Assembly: GCA_018433675.1 (NCBI GenBank)
Contig: JAHDQS010000005.1
Coordinates: 124,001 to 188,000, forward strand
Direction of reading: 5' to 3'
Length of the DNA: 64,000 bases
Origin: Clostridia bacterium
GTDB taxonomy: Bacteria > Bacillota > Peptococcia > DRI-13 > SM3-B62
A model generated the notes under the pieces. It saw nothing but the letters and a program-made list of their open reading frames with translations. It did not search any database and was not told the origin of the DNA. Of the stretch, positions 34,947-43,322 are shown one piece after another. The translations under genes and the position numbers were made by a program. Numbering within the stretch: the first letter of the stretch is position 1; each line of letters opens with the position of its first letter.

Positions 34947-35891
34947 TTAGCTCAAATCGATTCCCTTGGAGGTGACAAAGGGCTGAAACAACTGCTTTTC
35001 AACCTTCATTTCTCTGTCCATGATCAACATCCCGTTATGCAAAAAACGATCCTTTACAAAATAACGAAGATCCATCAAACTGCCAATCCACTTGTCTTCT
35101 TCGTTCCGACAATCGATATGATACAGCGGAGTAAACTCAGAAAACAATTTTCCTAAATTCGTTCCTAAAATAATGTTCTTCATTTCATCGGTAATACATT
35201 TCAGTGAACAGATGATTTTGAACCTTCCCGTTATTATGTCTATCGAACCAACAAGCCTTTCACGAGAAATATTAACGACAAAGTCCCAGGCAAAAGGATT
35301 ACGCATCGCGGGAAAAGTGATTATATCTAATTTCGAACCATTATTTTGCAGCTTTCTTCGCACTCTACCCCTGGCTACCAAACGCATCAACAGACGGATA
35401 AGAATATAAAACGGCGGCATCATTGTCAAAAGCATGTCAAAATCAGTCCCTCTCCCATACACAATAGATAAAAGCATCATACCAAAAAGGATCGGGTCAA
35501 ATAGTGTCAGTAAATTCAGGGTACACATCCTCCTATTGAAGGGCCAAAGAATCTTTACCCCATAGGAATTAAACAAATCAAGAAAGGTATGAGACAAAGC
35601 CCCCCAAAAAGCCCAAATTACCAAGGCGGTAAAGGAATACGCCGGATAAACCATATCCAGCACCAAGCCCAGGCTAAGAGCTATTAATGCCAGTCCGGGA
35701 ATCGAATGTGAGAAACCCCTATGCTGCCTCAAATAAGCAAACTCTCCCCGTAAGTACGCAACAATATCAATATCAGGCATTACCGCTCCCAGGGCCGATG
35801 CCACCACCAGCCCGTTGGATAAAGAAAGAGGCCCTCCCGCTTTGCATCCAACGGCAAGGCCTACGATAGCATGAGTAATTGGATCCATCAC
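34947..35891 (-). CDS. YdjM-type membrane-bound metal-dependent hydrolase
   Basis: The N-terminal 200 residues match the PF04307 family (LexA-regulated YdjM and relatives): DPITHAIVGLAVG, ALGAVMPDIDIVAYL, HRGFSHSIPGLALIAL and SHTFLDLFNSYGVKILWPF, with about five membrane segments and His/Asp metal motifs. The C-terminal 110 residues are soluble and not part of the core family. The 314-residue length is longer than YdjM. Function is unproven; phospholipase-like activity has been suggested for the family. An extended -10 (TGATATAAT) lies just upstream. Confidence 0.82.
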   Translation of the reverse strand: MMDPITHAIVGLAVGCKAGGPLSLSNGLVVASALGAVMPDIDIVAYLRGEFAYLRQHRGFSHSIPGLALIALSLGLVLDMVYPAYSFTALVIWAFWGALSHTFLDLFNSYGVKILWPFNRRMCTLNLLTLFDPILFGMMLLSIVYGRGTDFDMLLTMMPPFYILIRLLMRLVARGRVRRKLQNNGSKLDIITFPAMRNPFAWDFVVNISRERLVGSIDIITGRFKIICSLKCITDEMKNIILGTNLGKLFSEFTPLYHIDCRNEEDKWIGSLMDLRYFVKDRFLHNGMLIMDREMKVEKQLFQPFVTSKGIDLS

Positions 35892-35923
35892 TGCACCCCT
35901 GACTGCTTATCCGCATTTAGACC

Positions 35924-35932
35924 ATTATATCA
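35924..35932 (-). promoter_or_regulatory. Extended -10 promoter for the YdjM-like gene
   Basis: On the minus strand TGATATAAT (an extended -10, TGnTATAAT) ends at 35924, about 35 bases before the ATG at 35889-35891. No good -35 is visible. Confidence 0.5.
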
Positions 35933-35995
35933 CGACACTGTGGCTCGGATTACTGGTACATCTTAGGAATGCAGGCAAAGAATTCATTGGCAAGT

Positions 35996-37279
35996 TTAAT
36001 CGATAAAGTCAAACTCAAGTTCACTTATCCTGACAGTATCACCGTCTTTGGCCCCTGCCTCGCGCAAAGCCTTCTCAAGTCCCATACGACGAAATATTAG
36101 CAGCAACCTCTTGATTGCCTCCTCATTGGAAAGGTTCATCTTTCTCATGAGGCGATCGGGTTCAGGACCCGTAACAACCCAGCGGTCATCTTCATAATTG
36201 ATTACAAATGGTTCTTCCTTTTTAACCTTTACAACCCTTATCGCTTCGTCACTCGTCACCGGCGGCAGAGAAGGCAGTTCTTTTAGAATTTCAAAGGTCC
36301 TGTACATCAGCTCGTCAAGGCCCTTACCCGTCACGGCGGAAACAGCATAGATTTCATACTTTTTCCCCAGCTCTTTTTTCATCCTCTGTATGTTTTCCTC
36401 AGCATTAGGCAAATCTATTTTGTTAGCAACGAGTATTTGTTTGCGTTCTTTTAAAATAGGATTATACTTCTCCAGCTCACCGTTAATCAGGTCAATATCC
36501 TCGAGAGGGTCACGCCCTTCCGAACCGGGGGCATCAACTATATGCAGCAAAAGACGTGTCCTTTCAATATGCCGTAAAAAACGGTGTCCTAATCCCGCAC
36601 CGGCGCTCGCTCCCTCAATCAAGCCGGGGATATCCACCAAAACAAAGCTTTCGCCCTCATTAAGCCTCACTACTCCCAGATTAGGATCTATTGTAGTAAA
36701 ATGATAATCCGCTATTTTCGGTTTGGCTGCCGAAACATGAGAAATTATCGTTGATTTCCCCACATTGGGGAAACCAATCAGACCTACATCTGCCAGCAGC
36801 TTCAGTTCAAGTTCGAGCCACATTTCCCCTCCGGGATCCCCATTTTCGGCAATCTGCGGGGCTTTATTGGCATTGGAGGCAAACCTCTTATTGCCTCTGC
36901 CCCCGCGGCCGCCCGCTGCAACAACGTATTGTTGCCCATGCTCAACAAAGTCTACGACAACATTTTTCGTCTCCGCCTCCTTGACAACAGTCCCTACAGG
37001 TACCCTCACCAGCATATCCTCGGCATCATGTCCGTGCATGCTCTTACTTTTGCCGTTTTCACCCTTGTCGGCCTTAAAATGCCTTTTATAGCGAAAATCA
37101 ACCAGTGTACGTAAACCTTCGTCCGCAACAAAGATAACACTCCCGCCTTTTCCTCCGTCGCCCCCCGCCGGGCCTCCTTCAGGAACATACTTTTCACGCC
37201 GGAAAGCGATCATTCCGTTTCCGCCGTCCCCGCCTTTGACGTAGACTCTTGCATAATCATAAAACATATCTCTCACCAA
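35996..37279 (-). CDS. obgE: Obg-family GTPase ObgE/CgtA
   Basis: Obg is an essential GTPase involved in 50S ribosome assembly, stress signalling and, in Bacillus, entry into sporulation. The 427 residues show the glycine-rich Obg fold (about 1-158: GGDGGNGMIAFRREKYVPEGGP, GGRGGRGN), the G domain with GFPNVGKSTI, DIPGLIEGAS and VANKIDLPN, and a C-terminal OCT domain (about 345-427). It lies 15 bases after spo0B, the same arrangement as in Bacillus subtilis. Confidence 0.96.
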   Translation of the reverse strand: MVRDMFYDYARVYVKGGDGGNGMIAFRREKYVPEGGPAGGDGGKGGSVIFVADEGLRTLVDFRYKRHFKADKGENGKSKSMHGHDAEDMLVRVPVGTVVKEAETKNVVVDFVEHGQQYVVAAGGRGGRGNKRFASNANKAPQIAENGDPGGEMWLELELKLLADVGLIGFPNVGKSTIISHVSAAKPKIADYHFTTIDPNLGVVRLNEGESFVLVDIPGLIEGASAGAGLGHRFLRHIERTRLLLHIVDAPGSEGRDPLEDIDLINGELEKYNPILKERKQILVANKIDLPNAEENIQRMKKELGKKYEIYAVSAVTGKGLDELMYRTFEILKELPSLPPVTSDEAIRVVKVKKEEPFVINYEDDRWVVTGPEPDRLMRKMNLSNEEAIKRLLLIFRRMGLEKALREAGAKDGDTVRISELEFDFID

Positions 37280-37294
37280 TTTCCGCTTGTTTTT

Positions 37295-37879
37295 TTATAG
37301 CCTTCCCGATTGCTGGGGGTTTTTTGTCTTTCTAATTATAATCTTAACATTTTCTGACACTTCCCTTGTGACTGAGACAACAAATTTTCCGGTCGTCAGG
37401 CTTATTTTATGTATATATTCTGTCTTCTTCGTTAACGTTCCCTCTGAAGCTTCCTTGTTGTTTTGTAGTTTTAATGCTACCGAAACAATTATCTCCCGAG
37501 ACAACAAAATTTTACAAACCAAATGCTCGCAAAGAATATCTTCCATGAGGGGCTGCAACAGCTCATTCAAATAAATCGTCAATTCCGGATCACAATCATC
37601 CCATGGCTGCCAATCATCCTCAATTGCGACGGCGAAACCGTCTTGCTTAAGATATATCTGGGTATTCCAACAAGTTAAAAATGCTTGCAGTAGCGGCTGA
37701 TTTATATTACTCAACTGTCCAAAGCCTTGCATGGCCTCCGCAGTATTCAGAGCGCACTTGCGTGCTTTTTCCGGTTGTTTTATCTGCAAGTAGCCGAGAA
37801 TTACCTGAAAGCAATTCATAATATCATGACGCAACACCTTGTGGGATTCAAGCATTCTCGCCAGCAGCACTCTTTCCAT
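37295..37879 (-). CDS. spo0B: Sporulation phosphorelay protein Spo0B
   Basis: Spo0B relays phosphate from Spo0F to Spo0A. This protein has the SPOB_a helical-hairpin motif LRHDIMNCFQVILGYLQIKQPEKA, with the phospho-accepting His in HDIMN and the conserved N and Q residues, followed by a weakly conserved degenerate ATPase-like half. Its position between rpmA and obgE is the Bacillus order and is the main support for the name. A GGAG site 7 bases before the ATG at 37877-37879 sets the start (194 residues), 13 codons inside the longest frame. A terminator after rpmA implies an independent promoter for spo0B-obgE. Confidence 0.85.
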   Translation of the reverse strand: MERVLLARMLESHKVLRHDIMNCFQVILGYLQIKQPEKARKCALNTAEAMQGFGQLSNINQPLLQAFLTCWNTQIYLKQDGFAVAIEDDWQPWDDCDPELTIYLNELLQPLMEDILCEHLVCKILLSREIIVSVALKLQNNKEASEGTLTKKTEYIHKISLTTGKFVVSVTREVSENVKIIIRKTKNPQQSGRL

Positions 37880-37964
37880 ACGACTTCTCCACCCCCGAAA
37901 CACACTCTTTCTCAACACATAACCAGTTCAATCCGGTTAATTGACTTATACTCTCTGAAAGTGC

Positions 37965-37997
37965 AAAAAAAGCCCTAGCACATTCGACCAGGGCTTT
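37965..37997 (-). terminator. Terminator after rpmA
   Basis: On the minus strand AAAGCCCT (37990-37997) pairs with AGGGCTTT (37969-37976) around a 13-base loop, followed by a T run. It ends the rplU-prp-rpmA transcript before spo0B. Confidence 0.85.
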
Positions 37998-38006
37998 CCG
38001 GTTCTT

Positions 38007-38282
38007 TTATGAATAAATGCTGACCTGCTTTCTGTCTTTACCCTTCCGCTCGAATTTTACATTTCCGTCAATCAAAGCAAACAAGGTGTCGTCCTTACCG
38101 ATGCCCACATTGTTTCCGGGATGTATCTTCGTACCTCTTTGCCTTACAATAATATTCCCCGCATTAACCAACTGACCATCGTATCTTTTCACTCCAAGGC
38201 GTTGTGCCGCGCTGTCACGTCCGTTCCGCGAACTACCCACACCTTTTTTGTGAGCAAATAATTGCAAATCTATTCTAATCAT
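38007..38282 (-). CDS. rpmA: Ribosomal protein bL27 with Prp-cleaved leader
   Basis: bL27 sits at the peptidyl-transferase centre of the 50S subunit. The 91 residues carry the family core [21 protein letters not shown] and [12 protein letters not shown]. The N-terminus [10 protein letters not shown] precedes HKKGVG. This LQxFA-type extension must be cut in Firmicutes so that the mature protein reaches the ribosome active site. The protease for that cut is the adjacent Prp gene, which overlaps rpmA by 8 bases. Confidence 0.97.
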   Translation of the reverse strand: MIRIDLQLFAHKKGVGSSRNGRDSAAQRLGVKRYDGQLVNAGNIIVRQRGTKIHPGNNVGIGKDDTLFALIDGNVKFERKGKDRKQVSIYS

Positions 38283-38622
38283 CTTTAGTACACCTCCTCT
38301 TGCTGACTTTTAAATATTTTCCATAATCCTTCTCAATGCCGGTAAGGCCCAATTCCACAGTATGAATTATCGCCTGAGCCTGAAGTGATTCCTCATCATT
38401 CAAATCACTCGGCAGCCAGCATTCCAGGTATCCGTCACTATCAATCTTCCAATCAGGCTTTTTGTGCAAAACAGCTTCCAAGCCTAAAATCGCCGCCTGG
38501 GTCAAAGCAGATACTCCCGAGCACACAAGATCTTGGCCCTTTTCTGCCATCCCGGCGTGTCCTTTTACGATAAAACCCTTTCTGCTTCTCATTTCATCAT
38601 AAAAGATTTCGGCGGTAATCAT
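38275..38622 (-). CDS. prp: Ribosomal-processing cysteine protease Prp
   Basis: Prp removes the N-terminal extension of bL27. The 115 residues include the catalytic dyad at the family positions: His22 in [11 protein letters not shown] and Cys34 in [12 protein letters not shown]. It sits between rplU and rpmA as in Bacillus and Staphylococcus. Its ATG overlaps the rplU stop (TAATG), and its 3' end overlaps rpmA by 8 bases, so the three genes are translationally coupled. Confidence 0.95.
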   Translation of the reverse strand: MITAEIFYDEMRSRKGFIVKGHAGMAEKGQDLVCSGVSALTQAAILGLEAVLHKKPDWKIDSDGYLECWLPSDLNDEESLQAQAIIHTVELGLTGIEKDYGKYLKVSKRRCTKDD

Positions 38623-38933
38623 TATGCTTCAATTTTTTCAACGACAACTTGAGTATATGGTTGACGATGGCCTTGAGTTTTGCGGTATTTTTTCTTAGCC
38701 TTATACTTGAAAATGATTATCTTCTTGTCTTTTTTATGCTCTAAGACCTTCAGTACAGCCTTTGCTCCCTCGACCAGCGGTCTCCCTACAACCATTTCGC
38801 CGTCTTTCACAACTGCCAATACTTTCTCCACCTCAACTGTTTCACCCTCATCCGCCGAGAGCTTTTCAACATTGAGTACATCGCCTTCTTGCACCTTATA
38901 CTGCTTTCCGCCTGTCTCAATTACTGCATACAT
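38622..38933 (-). CDS. rplU: Ribosomal protein bL21
   Basis: bL21 is a 50S subunit protein binding 23S rRNA domain. From the ATG at 38931-38933, preceded by GGGAGG, the 103 residues read [18 protein letters not shown] and end in [14 protein letters not shown], which are the family's signature segments. The frame is open further upstream, but that part is the untranslated leader: a promoter and an L21-leader-like structure lie there. Confidence 0.96.
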   Translation of the reverse strand: MYAVIETGGKQYKVQEGDVLNVEKLSADEGETVEVEKVLAVVKDGEMVVGRPLVEGAKAVLKVLEHKKDKKIIIFKYKAKKKYRKTQGHRQPYTQVVVEKIEA

Positions 38934-38940
38934 TACATTA

Positions 38941-39036
38941 CACCTCCCTGACCTAGACTCGCCATTCCAAGGCAGCGACACTTGATGTCGCTTTTTAGCC
39001 CGAACTGAGCGGTTTGGCAGGCAGACTCTGCCCACG
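38941..39036 (-). ncRNA. L21 leader (ribosomal-protein autoregulatory element)
   Basis: The 5' leader of rplU folds into at least two hairpins on the minus strand: GGCAGA-g-TCTGCC (39020-39032) and AGCGACA-tcaag-TGTCGCT (38974-38992). They are followed by TTGGAATGGCGAG, which resembles the conserved part of the Firmicute L21 leader (Rfam L21_leader). Such leaders let bL21 repress its own operon. The assignment is from memory of the consensus; a covariance-model search would settle it. Confidence 0.7.
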
Positions 39037-39043
39037 CTAAGCT

Positions 39044-39072
39044 AATTTATCACAATATCATGAAAATGTCAA
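39044..39072 (-). promoter_or_regulatory. Sigma-A promoter of rplU-prp-rpmA
   Basis: On the minus strand: a perfect -35 TTGACA (39067-39072), a 17-base spacer and TAAATT (39044-39049). It lies directly upstream of the L21 leader and about 40 bases after the rng stop codon. Confidence 0.8.
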
Positions 39073-39110
39073 CTTAAATGCACCTTTAAATACCGATTCA
39101 ATGAACAACT

Positions 39111-40592
39111 TCAGATATTAAACAAGGGCTTAATCTCATATTCATCAAGGAAATTTTCCTCTTCCTCTTTAACAACCAGCTTCAGTCCCAGTTCTTCCTC
39201 CAGCTTCATTACACCATCCTTATCTTCACCCTTTAAACAAAGAGCCACCCGTGGATTAACTGCGAGCATAACCGTATCTGCCGAAGTGTATGACGCCTTC
39301 TCACGCAACTTTTTTTTGATCTGGATGCAAACCGTTTCCTCTGAAAGAACTCTACCTTTCCCTCCGCAAAAAGGACATGTTTTTTCCAAGGTAGTACTCA
39401 ATGACTGTCTGACCTTCTTTCTGGTCATCTCCACAAGTCCGAGAGAGGTTATCCCTAAAACGTGAGCCTTGACCTTATCTTTTCTCAACTCACTTTCCAA
39501 AGCTTCCAGCACGGCGAGCTTATGCTTTTCATCCTGCATGTCGATAAAATCTATGATAATAATTCCGCCGATATTGCGAAGCCTGAGCTGTCTGGCTATT
39601 TCGCAGGCAGCTTCGGTATTGGTTTTAAGGACAGTGTCGGCCAGGTTTTTACTCCCTATATATTTACCCGTATTCACATCTATAGCAGTCAAAGCTTCCA
39701 TCTGATCGATAATTAAATATCCCCCGCTTTTTAGCCAAACCTTTTTTTGCAGAGCCAGCATTATTTTTTGATCAACGGAATACTTAGCGAAGAGATTATC
39801 AGTATCGCTTAAATACACTTTGCTCTTCAGATGAGGATCCGTTACGGCTAGATACTCAATCACCCTTTCATATACAGCCTGGGAATTAACACTCATTCTC
39901 TGTGTATCCTCTGTGAAAATATCCCTTAAAATACGCTGCACCAATTCCACATCCCTATGCAGTAAAACCGCTCCTACAGCTGATTGCTGCCGCTGCTCAA
40001 TTTTATCCCATATCCTGAGCAGGTTGCTCAGATCCTTTTTTATCTCCTCGACACACGCACCCTCAGAGACCGTCCGAAGAATCACTCCCATGTTATCAGG
40101 TTTGATCTCTGCCATAATATCCTTCAAGCGTTCTCTTTCTTCTTGGTCTTCAATTCGTCTTGATACTCCCACATAATCGACCTTGGGCATCAAAACCAAG
40201 TAACGTCCCGGAAGCGAAATTTGCCGTGTTACACGAGCCCCCTTCGTTCCCACCGGTTCCTTAGCTATTTGGACAACAAGCTCTTGTCCCTCTTTAATTA
40301 AATCTCGAATACTCGGCCGAACCTTACTTTTAGTGAAGTGCCCGTTCTCATCCCGCCATATTGAATAATCCAGAGCATCATCCACGTATAAAAAGGCATT
40401 TTTTTCCAACCCAATATCAACGAAGGCCGCTTGCATGCCCGGCAGGACATTCTTAACAACCCCTTGGTAGATATTACCCACTTGGCGCTGCTCCAAAGTC
40501 CTTTCAACATATATCTCTGCTAATATTCCGTTTTCCAAAACCGCTACTTTAGTTTCTTCCTCCGTCGCTTGTACCAGTATCTCCCTAAACAT
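39111..40592 (-). CDS. rng: Ribonuclease E/G family protein
   Basis: RNase E/G endoribonucleases cut single-stranded A/U-rich RNA and process rRNA and mRNA. The protein (493 residues) has an S1-like domain (QVGNIYQGVVKNVLPGMQAAFVDIGLEKNAFLY), the catalytic DNase-I-like core with AIDVNTGKYIG and IIIIDFIDM (metal-binding aspartates), and the zinc-link CPFCGGKG. It lacks the long C-terminal scaffold of RNase E. The family start pattern supports the ATG at 40590-40592 (MFREILVQATEEETKVAVLENG) over one 10 codons upstream. It follows the radical SAM pair, as in many Clostridia. Confidence 0.93.
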   Translation of the reverse strand: MFREILVQATEEETKVAVLENGILAEIYVERTLEQRQVGNIYQGVVKNVLPGMQAAFVDIGLEKNAFLYVDDALDYSIWRDENGHFTKSKVRPSIRDLIKEGQELVVQIAKEPVGTKGARVTRQISLPGRYLVLMPKVDYVGVSRRIEDQEERERLKDIMAEIKPDNMGVILRTVSEGACVEEIKKDLSNLLRIWDKIEQRQQSAVGAVLLHRDVELVQRILRDIFTEDTQRMSVNSQAVYERVIEYLAVTDPHLKSKVYLSDTDNLFAKYSVDQKIMLALQKKVWLKSGGYLIIDQMEALTAIDVNTGKYIGSKNLADTVLKTNTEAACEIARQLRLRNIGGIIIIDFIDMQDEKHKLAVLEALESELRKDKVKAHVLGITSLGLVEMTRKKVRQSLSTTLEKTCPFCGGKGRVLSEETVCIQIKKKLREKASYTSADTVMLAVNPRVALCLKGEDKDGVMKLEEELGLKLVVKEEEENFLDEYEIKPLFNI

Positions 40593-40623
40593 ACCAGTCC
40601 CACCCTTCACTTGAAGAACCATA

Positions 40624-41313
40624 CTAACATTCCATAGGAGTCATTACCTCTCCTCTTTCGATAATGAAAAGCCCTACTCTATGTATCCGGGGCTGTTTAC
40701 CAGAAAAAATCCTTCCTTGCCTATCAAGCGCCGCCAAAACCTCAGCAGGCTTGACATTCCCCTCGCTCCCGGTTTGTAGATCGGCACGCAATTCGAGGTT
40801 GCTGTCAGCAATTTTCCCTTCGATACGAAATATACCCTGCTTAATATCGACCTGACGAGTTCCCCGTTTGCCGCTGCGCGTCACATATATCTCAGAGGCC
40901 TGTCTAAGCTGCTCTATAGCTTCGAAAATCTCCTCATCTTTGACAGAATCCTCAAGCGGAACCCTTATATTGTAACGAGCTATATTGATTAGAGCCGTAA
41001 GGCTTTTTTTTCTTTCCCTGACCTCTTTTATTCCCAAAACAACTAGCCCTGAAGGCAATGCTTCCCCGAGTCTTTCTTTAATTTCCTCAATTGATATCTC
41101 TTCTTGCAATTCCACATCCAGGTATTCCCCTTCACTGGTGACACCCACCGCTAGGGCAGAAGCAAAAGATACTTTGGGGTGGGGGTTAAACCCTTCCGAA
41201 AAGGCCAGGGGTAGACCAGCCCTGCGAAAAGCCCTCTCCATTGTTCTCATCAAATCAAGGTGGGAAAGAAATCTGCCTTCTTCTGTTTTGCTATACTTAA
41301 TTCTGATTACCAC
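40624..41313 (-). CDS. TIGR03936-family radical-SAM-linked protein (DUF2344)
   Basis: This 229-residue protein matches the DUF2344/TIGR03936 family: RIKYSKTEEGRFLSHLDLMRTMERAFRRAGLPLAFSEGFNPHPKVSFA is its conserved N-terminus. Its function is unknown. It is almost always encoded beside a TIGR03960 radical SAM protein, as here, and in some bacteria the two are fused. The chosen start is a GTG (41311-41313) with GGCGGGAGAG just before it. An ATG 7 codons upstream lacks a site. The gene overlaps the 3' end of the radical SAM gene, so translation is coupled. Confidence 0.85.
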   Translation of the reverse strand: MVIRIKYSKTEEGRFLSHLDLMRTMERAFRRAGLPLAFSEGFNPHPKVSFASALAVGVTSEGEYLDVELQEEISIEEIKERLGEALPSGLVVLGIKEVRERKKSLTALINIARYNIRVPLEDSVKDEEIFEAIEQLRQASEIYVTRSGKRGTRQVDIKQGIFRIEGKIADSNLELRADLQTGSEGNVKPAEVLAALDRQGRIFSGKQPRIHRVGLFIIERGEVMTPMEC

Positions 41314-43156
41314 ATTCTCTCCCGCCTTTTTCATTTTTTATCGAAAGTTTTACGTCTAACCCCGAGCATACCCCGCAATCCCAGCACTTTTCATATCGAC
41401 AATCACTCGTGGTTTTCATACCATAGGCCTTTTCTCTTTCTTCCCACAAGTAACGCTTCGAAACGCCATAATCGATATGTTCCCAGGGCAACACGGTATC
41501 AATGTCACCAGGTTTATTAGCAATTTTCATAGGATCTACCCCGGCTTTTGCAAAAGCCTTCAGCCATTTATCAAAACGAAAATGCTCCGTCCAACTGTCA
41601 AATTCGCAGCCCTCTTTCCATGCCGCCAGCAAAACATCACTCAGTTCACGTCCGCCTCGTGCAAAAACCGCCTCCAAAAAACTCAGCTTTGCCTCATGAT
41701 AGTTATAACTGATTCTCTTATCCTTTAACCTTTTCTTTAAATACTGCTGCTTTTCCATTAATAACTCCATCGGATCCTGGGCTTCCCACTGAAAAGGAGT
41801 ATGAGCCTTAGGAACAAAAGAAGAAACACTCACTGTGATTCTCGGCTGCTTACCCCTTTTCTTCTCCCTGTTTATCTCAATTCCTCTGCGCAATACTTTA
41901 TAGGCAAGCTCTGCAATACCCTCAATGTCCTCCATTGTTTCGGTGGGCAAACCAATCATAAAGTACAGCTTGATATGTGTCCAACCGGCGCAAAAAGCGG
42001 CTTCTGCGACCTCCAAGAGGTTTTCCTCCGTCACATTCTTGTTAATAACGTCCCGCAACCGCTGAGTTCCCGCTTCAGGAGCGAATGTCAAGCCGGTCTT
42101 TCTCACACGCTGTACTTGTTGAGCCAGGTCCACGGAAAAGGAATCAACGCGCAGCGAGGGCAACGACAGACCGATTTTTTGTTTTTCATAGACATCCAAA
42201 AGACTTTTTGTCAGTTCTGCTATCCCCGAATAATCGCTGGTACTGAGCGATGTCAGGGATATCTCGTTATATCCGGTATTTTTAACCAGCTGTCTTGCTT
42301 GTTCCCTCAAAACATCTCCGCTTCTTTCCCGCACGGGACGATAAATCATACCTGCCTGACAGAAACGGCACCCCCTGGTGCAACCTCGAAAAAGCTCCAG
42401 CATAATCCGATCATGAACGATTTCCATGTACGGCACTATTGGTTTAAGAGGAAAATAGGACTCATCCAAATCTTTGACCACTCGTTTAACGATCCGTTTG
42501 TCTTTATGCGTGGTTTGATGGAAAGAAGGCACATAAAGACCTTCCAAGGAAGCAAGAGTCTCCAATAGCTTGTTTTTTTCTCTATTCTTACCAAACACCT
42601 CATGATGCCGCGCAATAACATCCAGCATTTCCAAGATTACCTCTTCACCCTCGCCGATGACAAAGACATCAATAAATTCAGCCAACGGTTCCGGATTGCC
42701 CGCACAAGGCCCACCGGCAATTATTAAAGGATAAGTCTCATCCCTCCCTCCTGTTTTCAAGGGTATTTTCCCCAGCTCAAGCATATTTAAGATGTTGGTA
42801 TAGCTCATTTCATACTGCAGCGTAAACCCAATGCAGTCAAAATCAGTAAGCGGTCGCCATGACTCCAGACTGAACAGCGGAATGTTCTCCTGGCGCAAGA
42901 TGGCTTCTAGGTCCGTCCAGGGAGCAAAAACACGCTCCATCAGATATTCGCTTTTTTCATTGACAAGATGGTATAATATTCTCAGTCCTAAATGTGACAT
43001 CCCTACTTCGTACAAATCGGGAAAGGCAAAAAGAAAACGCAATTTTACTTCTTCCCAGTTTTTCTTGATACTGTTATGCTCATTGCCGACATATCTCAAT
43101 GGTTTCGTTACTTTAGGCAAGATTTCGTTTTCCAGGATATGCTCAATAGATTCCAA
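41297..43156 (-). CDS. TIGR03960-family B12-binding-type radical SAM protein
   Basis: The roughly 619-residue protein has an N-terminal cobalamin-binding-like domain (LRFLFAFPDLYEVGMSHLGLRILYHLVN ... FDCIGFTLQYEMSYTNILNML), then a radical SAM core with ELFRGCTRGCRFCQAGMIYRPVRERS (CxxxCxxC), and a C-terminal part with cysteine motif RYEKCWDCGVC. Its reaction is not known to me. The reading frame extends to a TTG at 43219, but a GGAGG site places the start at the TTG at 43154-43156, which also fits the family's usual N-terminus. It is encoded with the TIGR03936 gene and rng. Confidence 0.86.
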   Translation of the reverse strand: MESIEHILENEILPKVTKPLRYVGNEHNSIKKNWEEVKLRFLFAFPDLYEVGMSHLGLRILYHLVNEKSEYLMERVFAPWTDLEAILRQENIPLFSLESWRPLTDFDCIGFTLQYEMSYTNILNMLELGKIPLKTGGRDETYPLIIAGGPCAGNPEPLAEFIDVFVIGEGEEVILEMLDVIARHHEVFGKNREKNKLLETLASLEGLYVPSFHQTTHKDKRIVKRVVKDLDESYFPLKPIVPYMEIVHDRIMLELFRGCTRGCRFCQAGMIYRPVRERSGDVLREQARQLVKNTGYNEISLTSLSTSDYSGIAELTKSLLDVYEKQKIGLSLPSLRVDSFSVDLAQQVQRVRKTGLTFAPEAGTQRLRDVINKNVTEENLLEVAEAAFCAGWTHIKLYFMIGLPTETMEDIEGIAELAYKVLRRGIEINREKKRGKQPRITVSVSSFVPKAHTPFQWEAQDPMELLMEKQQYLKKRLKDKRISYNYHEAKLSFLEAVFARGGRELSDVLLAAWKEGCEFDSWTEHFRFDKWLKAFAKAGVDPMKIANKPGDIDTVLPWEHIDYGVSKRYLWEEREKAYGMKTTSDCRYEKCWDCGVCSGLDVKLSIKNEKGGRECGNQN

Positions 43157-43255
43157 GATTAGGCTGCCTCCTTCGTGAATTCTTAGCTGCTTGTTCTGTT
43201 CCCAACTATTAATATACAATTCTTCCTAGCCTATGGCAATGAAATGTATGGTAAA

Positions 43256-43284
43256 TAAAAACAAAATACCGCATAATACGGTAT
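43256..43284 (-). terminator. Terminator after the SpoIVFA-like gene
   Basis: On the minus strand ATACCG-tattatg-CGGTAT is followed by TTTGTTTTTATTT, 39 bases after the stop of the M23 gene. It separates that gene from the radical SAM operon. Confidence 0.72.
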
Positions 43285-43322
43285 AAGTTACGCCTCTTCC
43301 CCTTCCTCATGCATATTTTTTT

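Noticed and set aside
41801-42568. 255-codon plus-strand open frame
   Set aside because: It lies wholly antisense to the conserved TIGR03960 radical SAM gene, has no ribosome-binding site and shows no protein-family motif.
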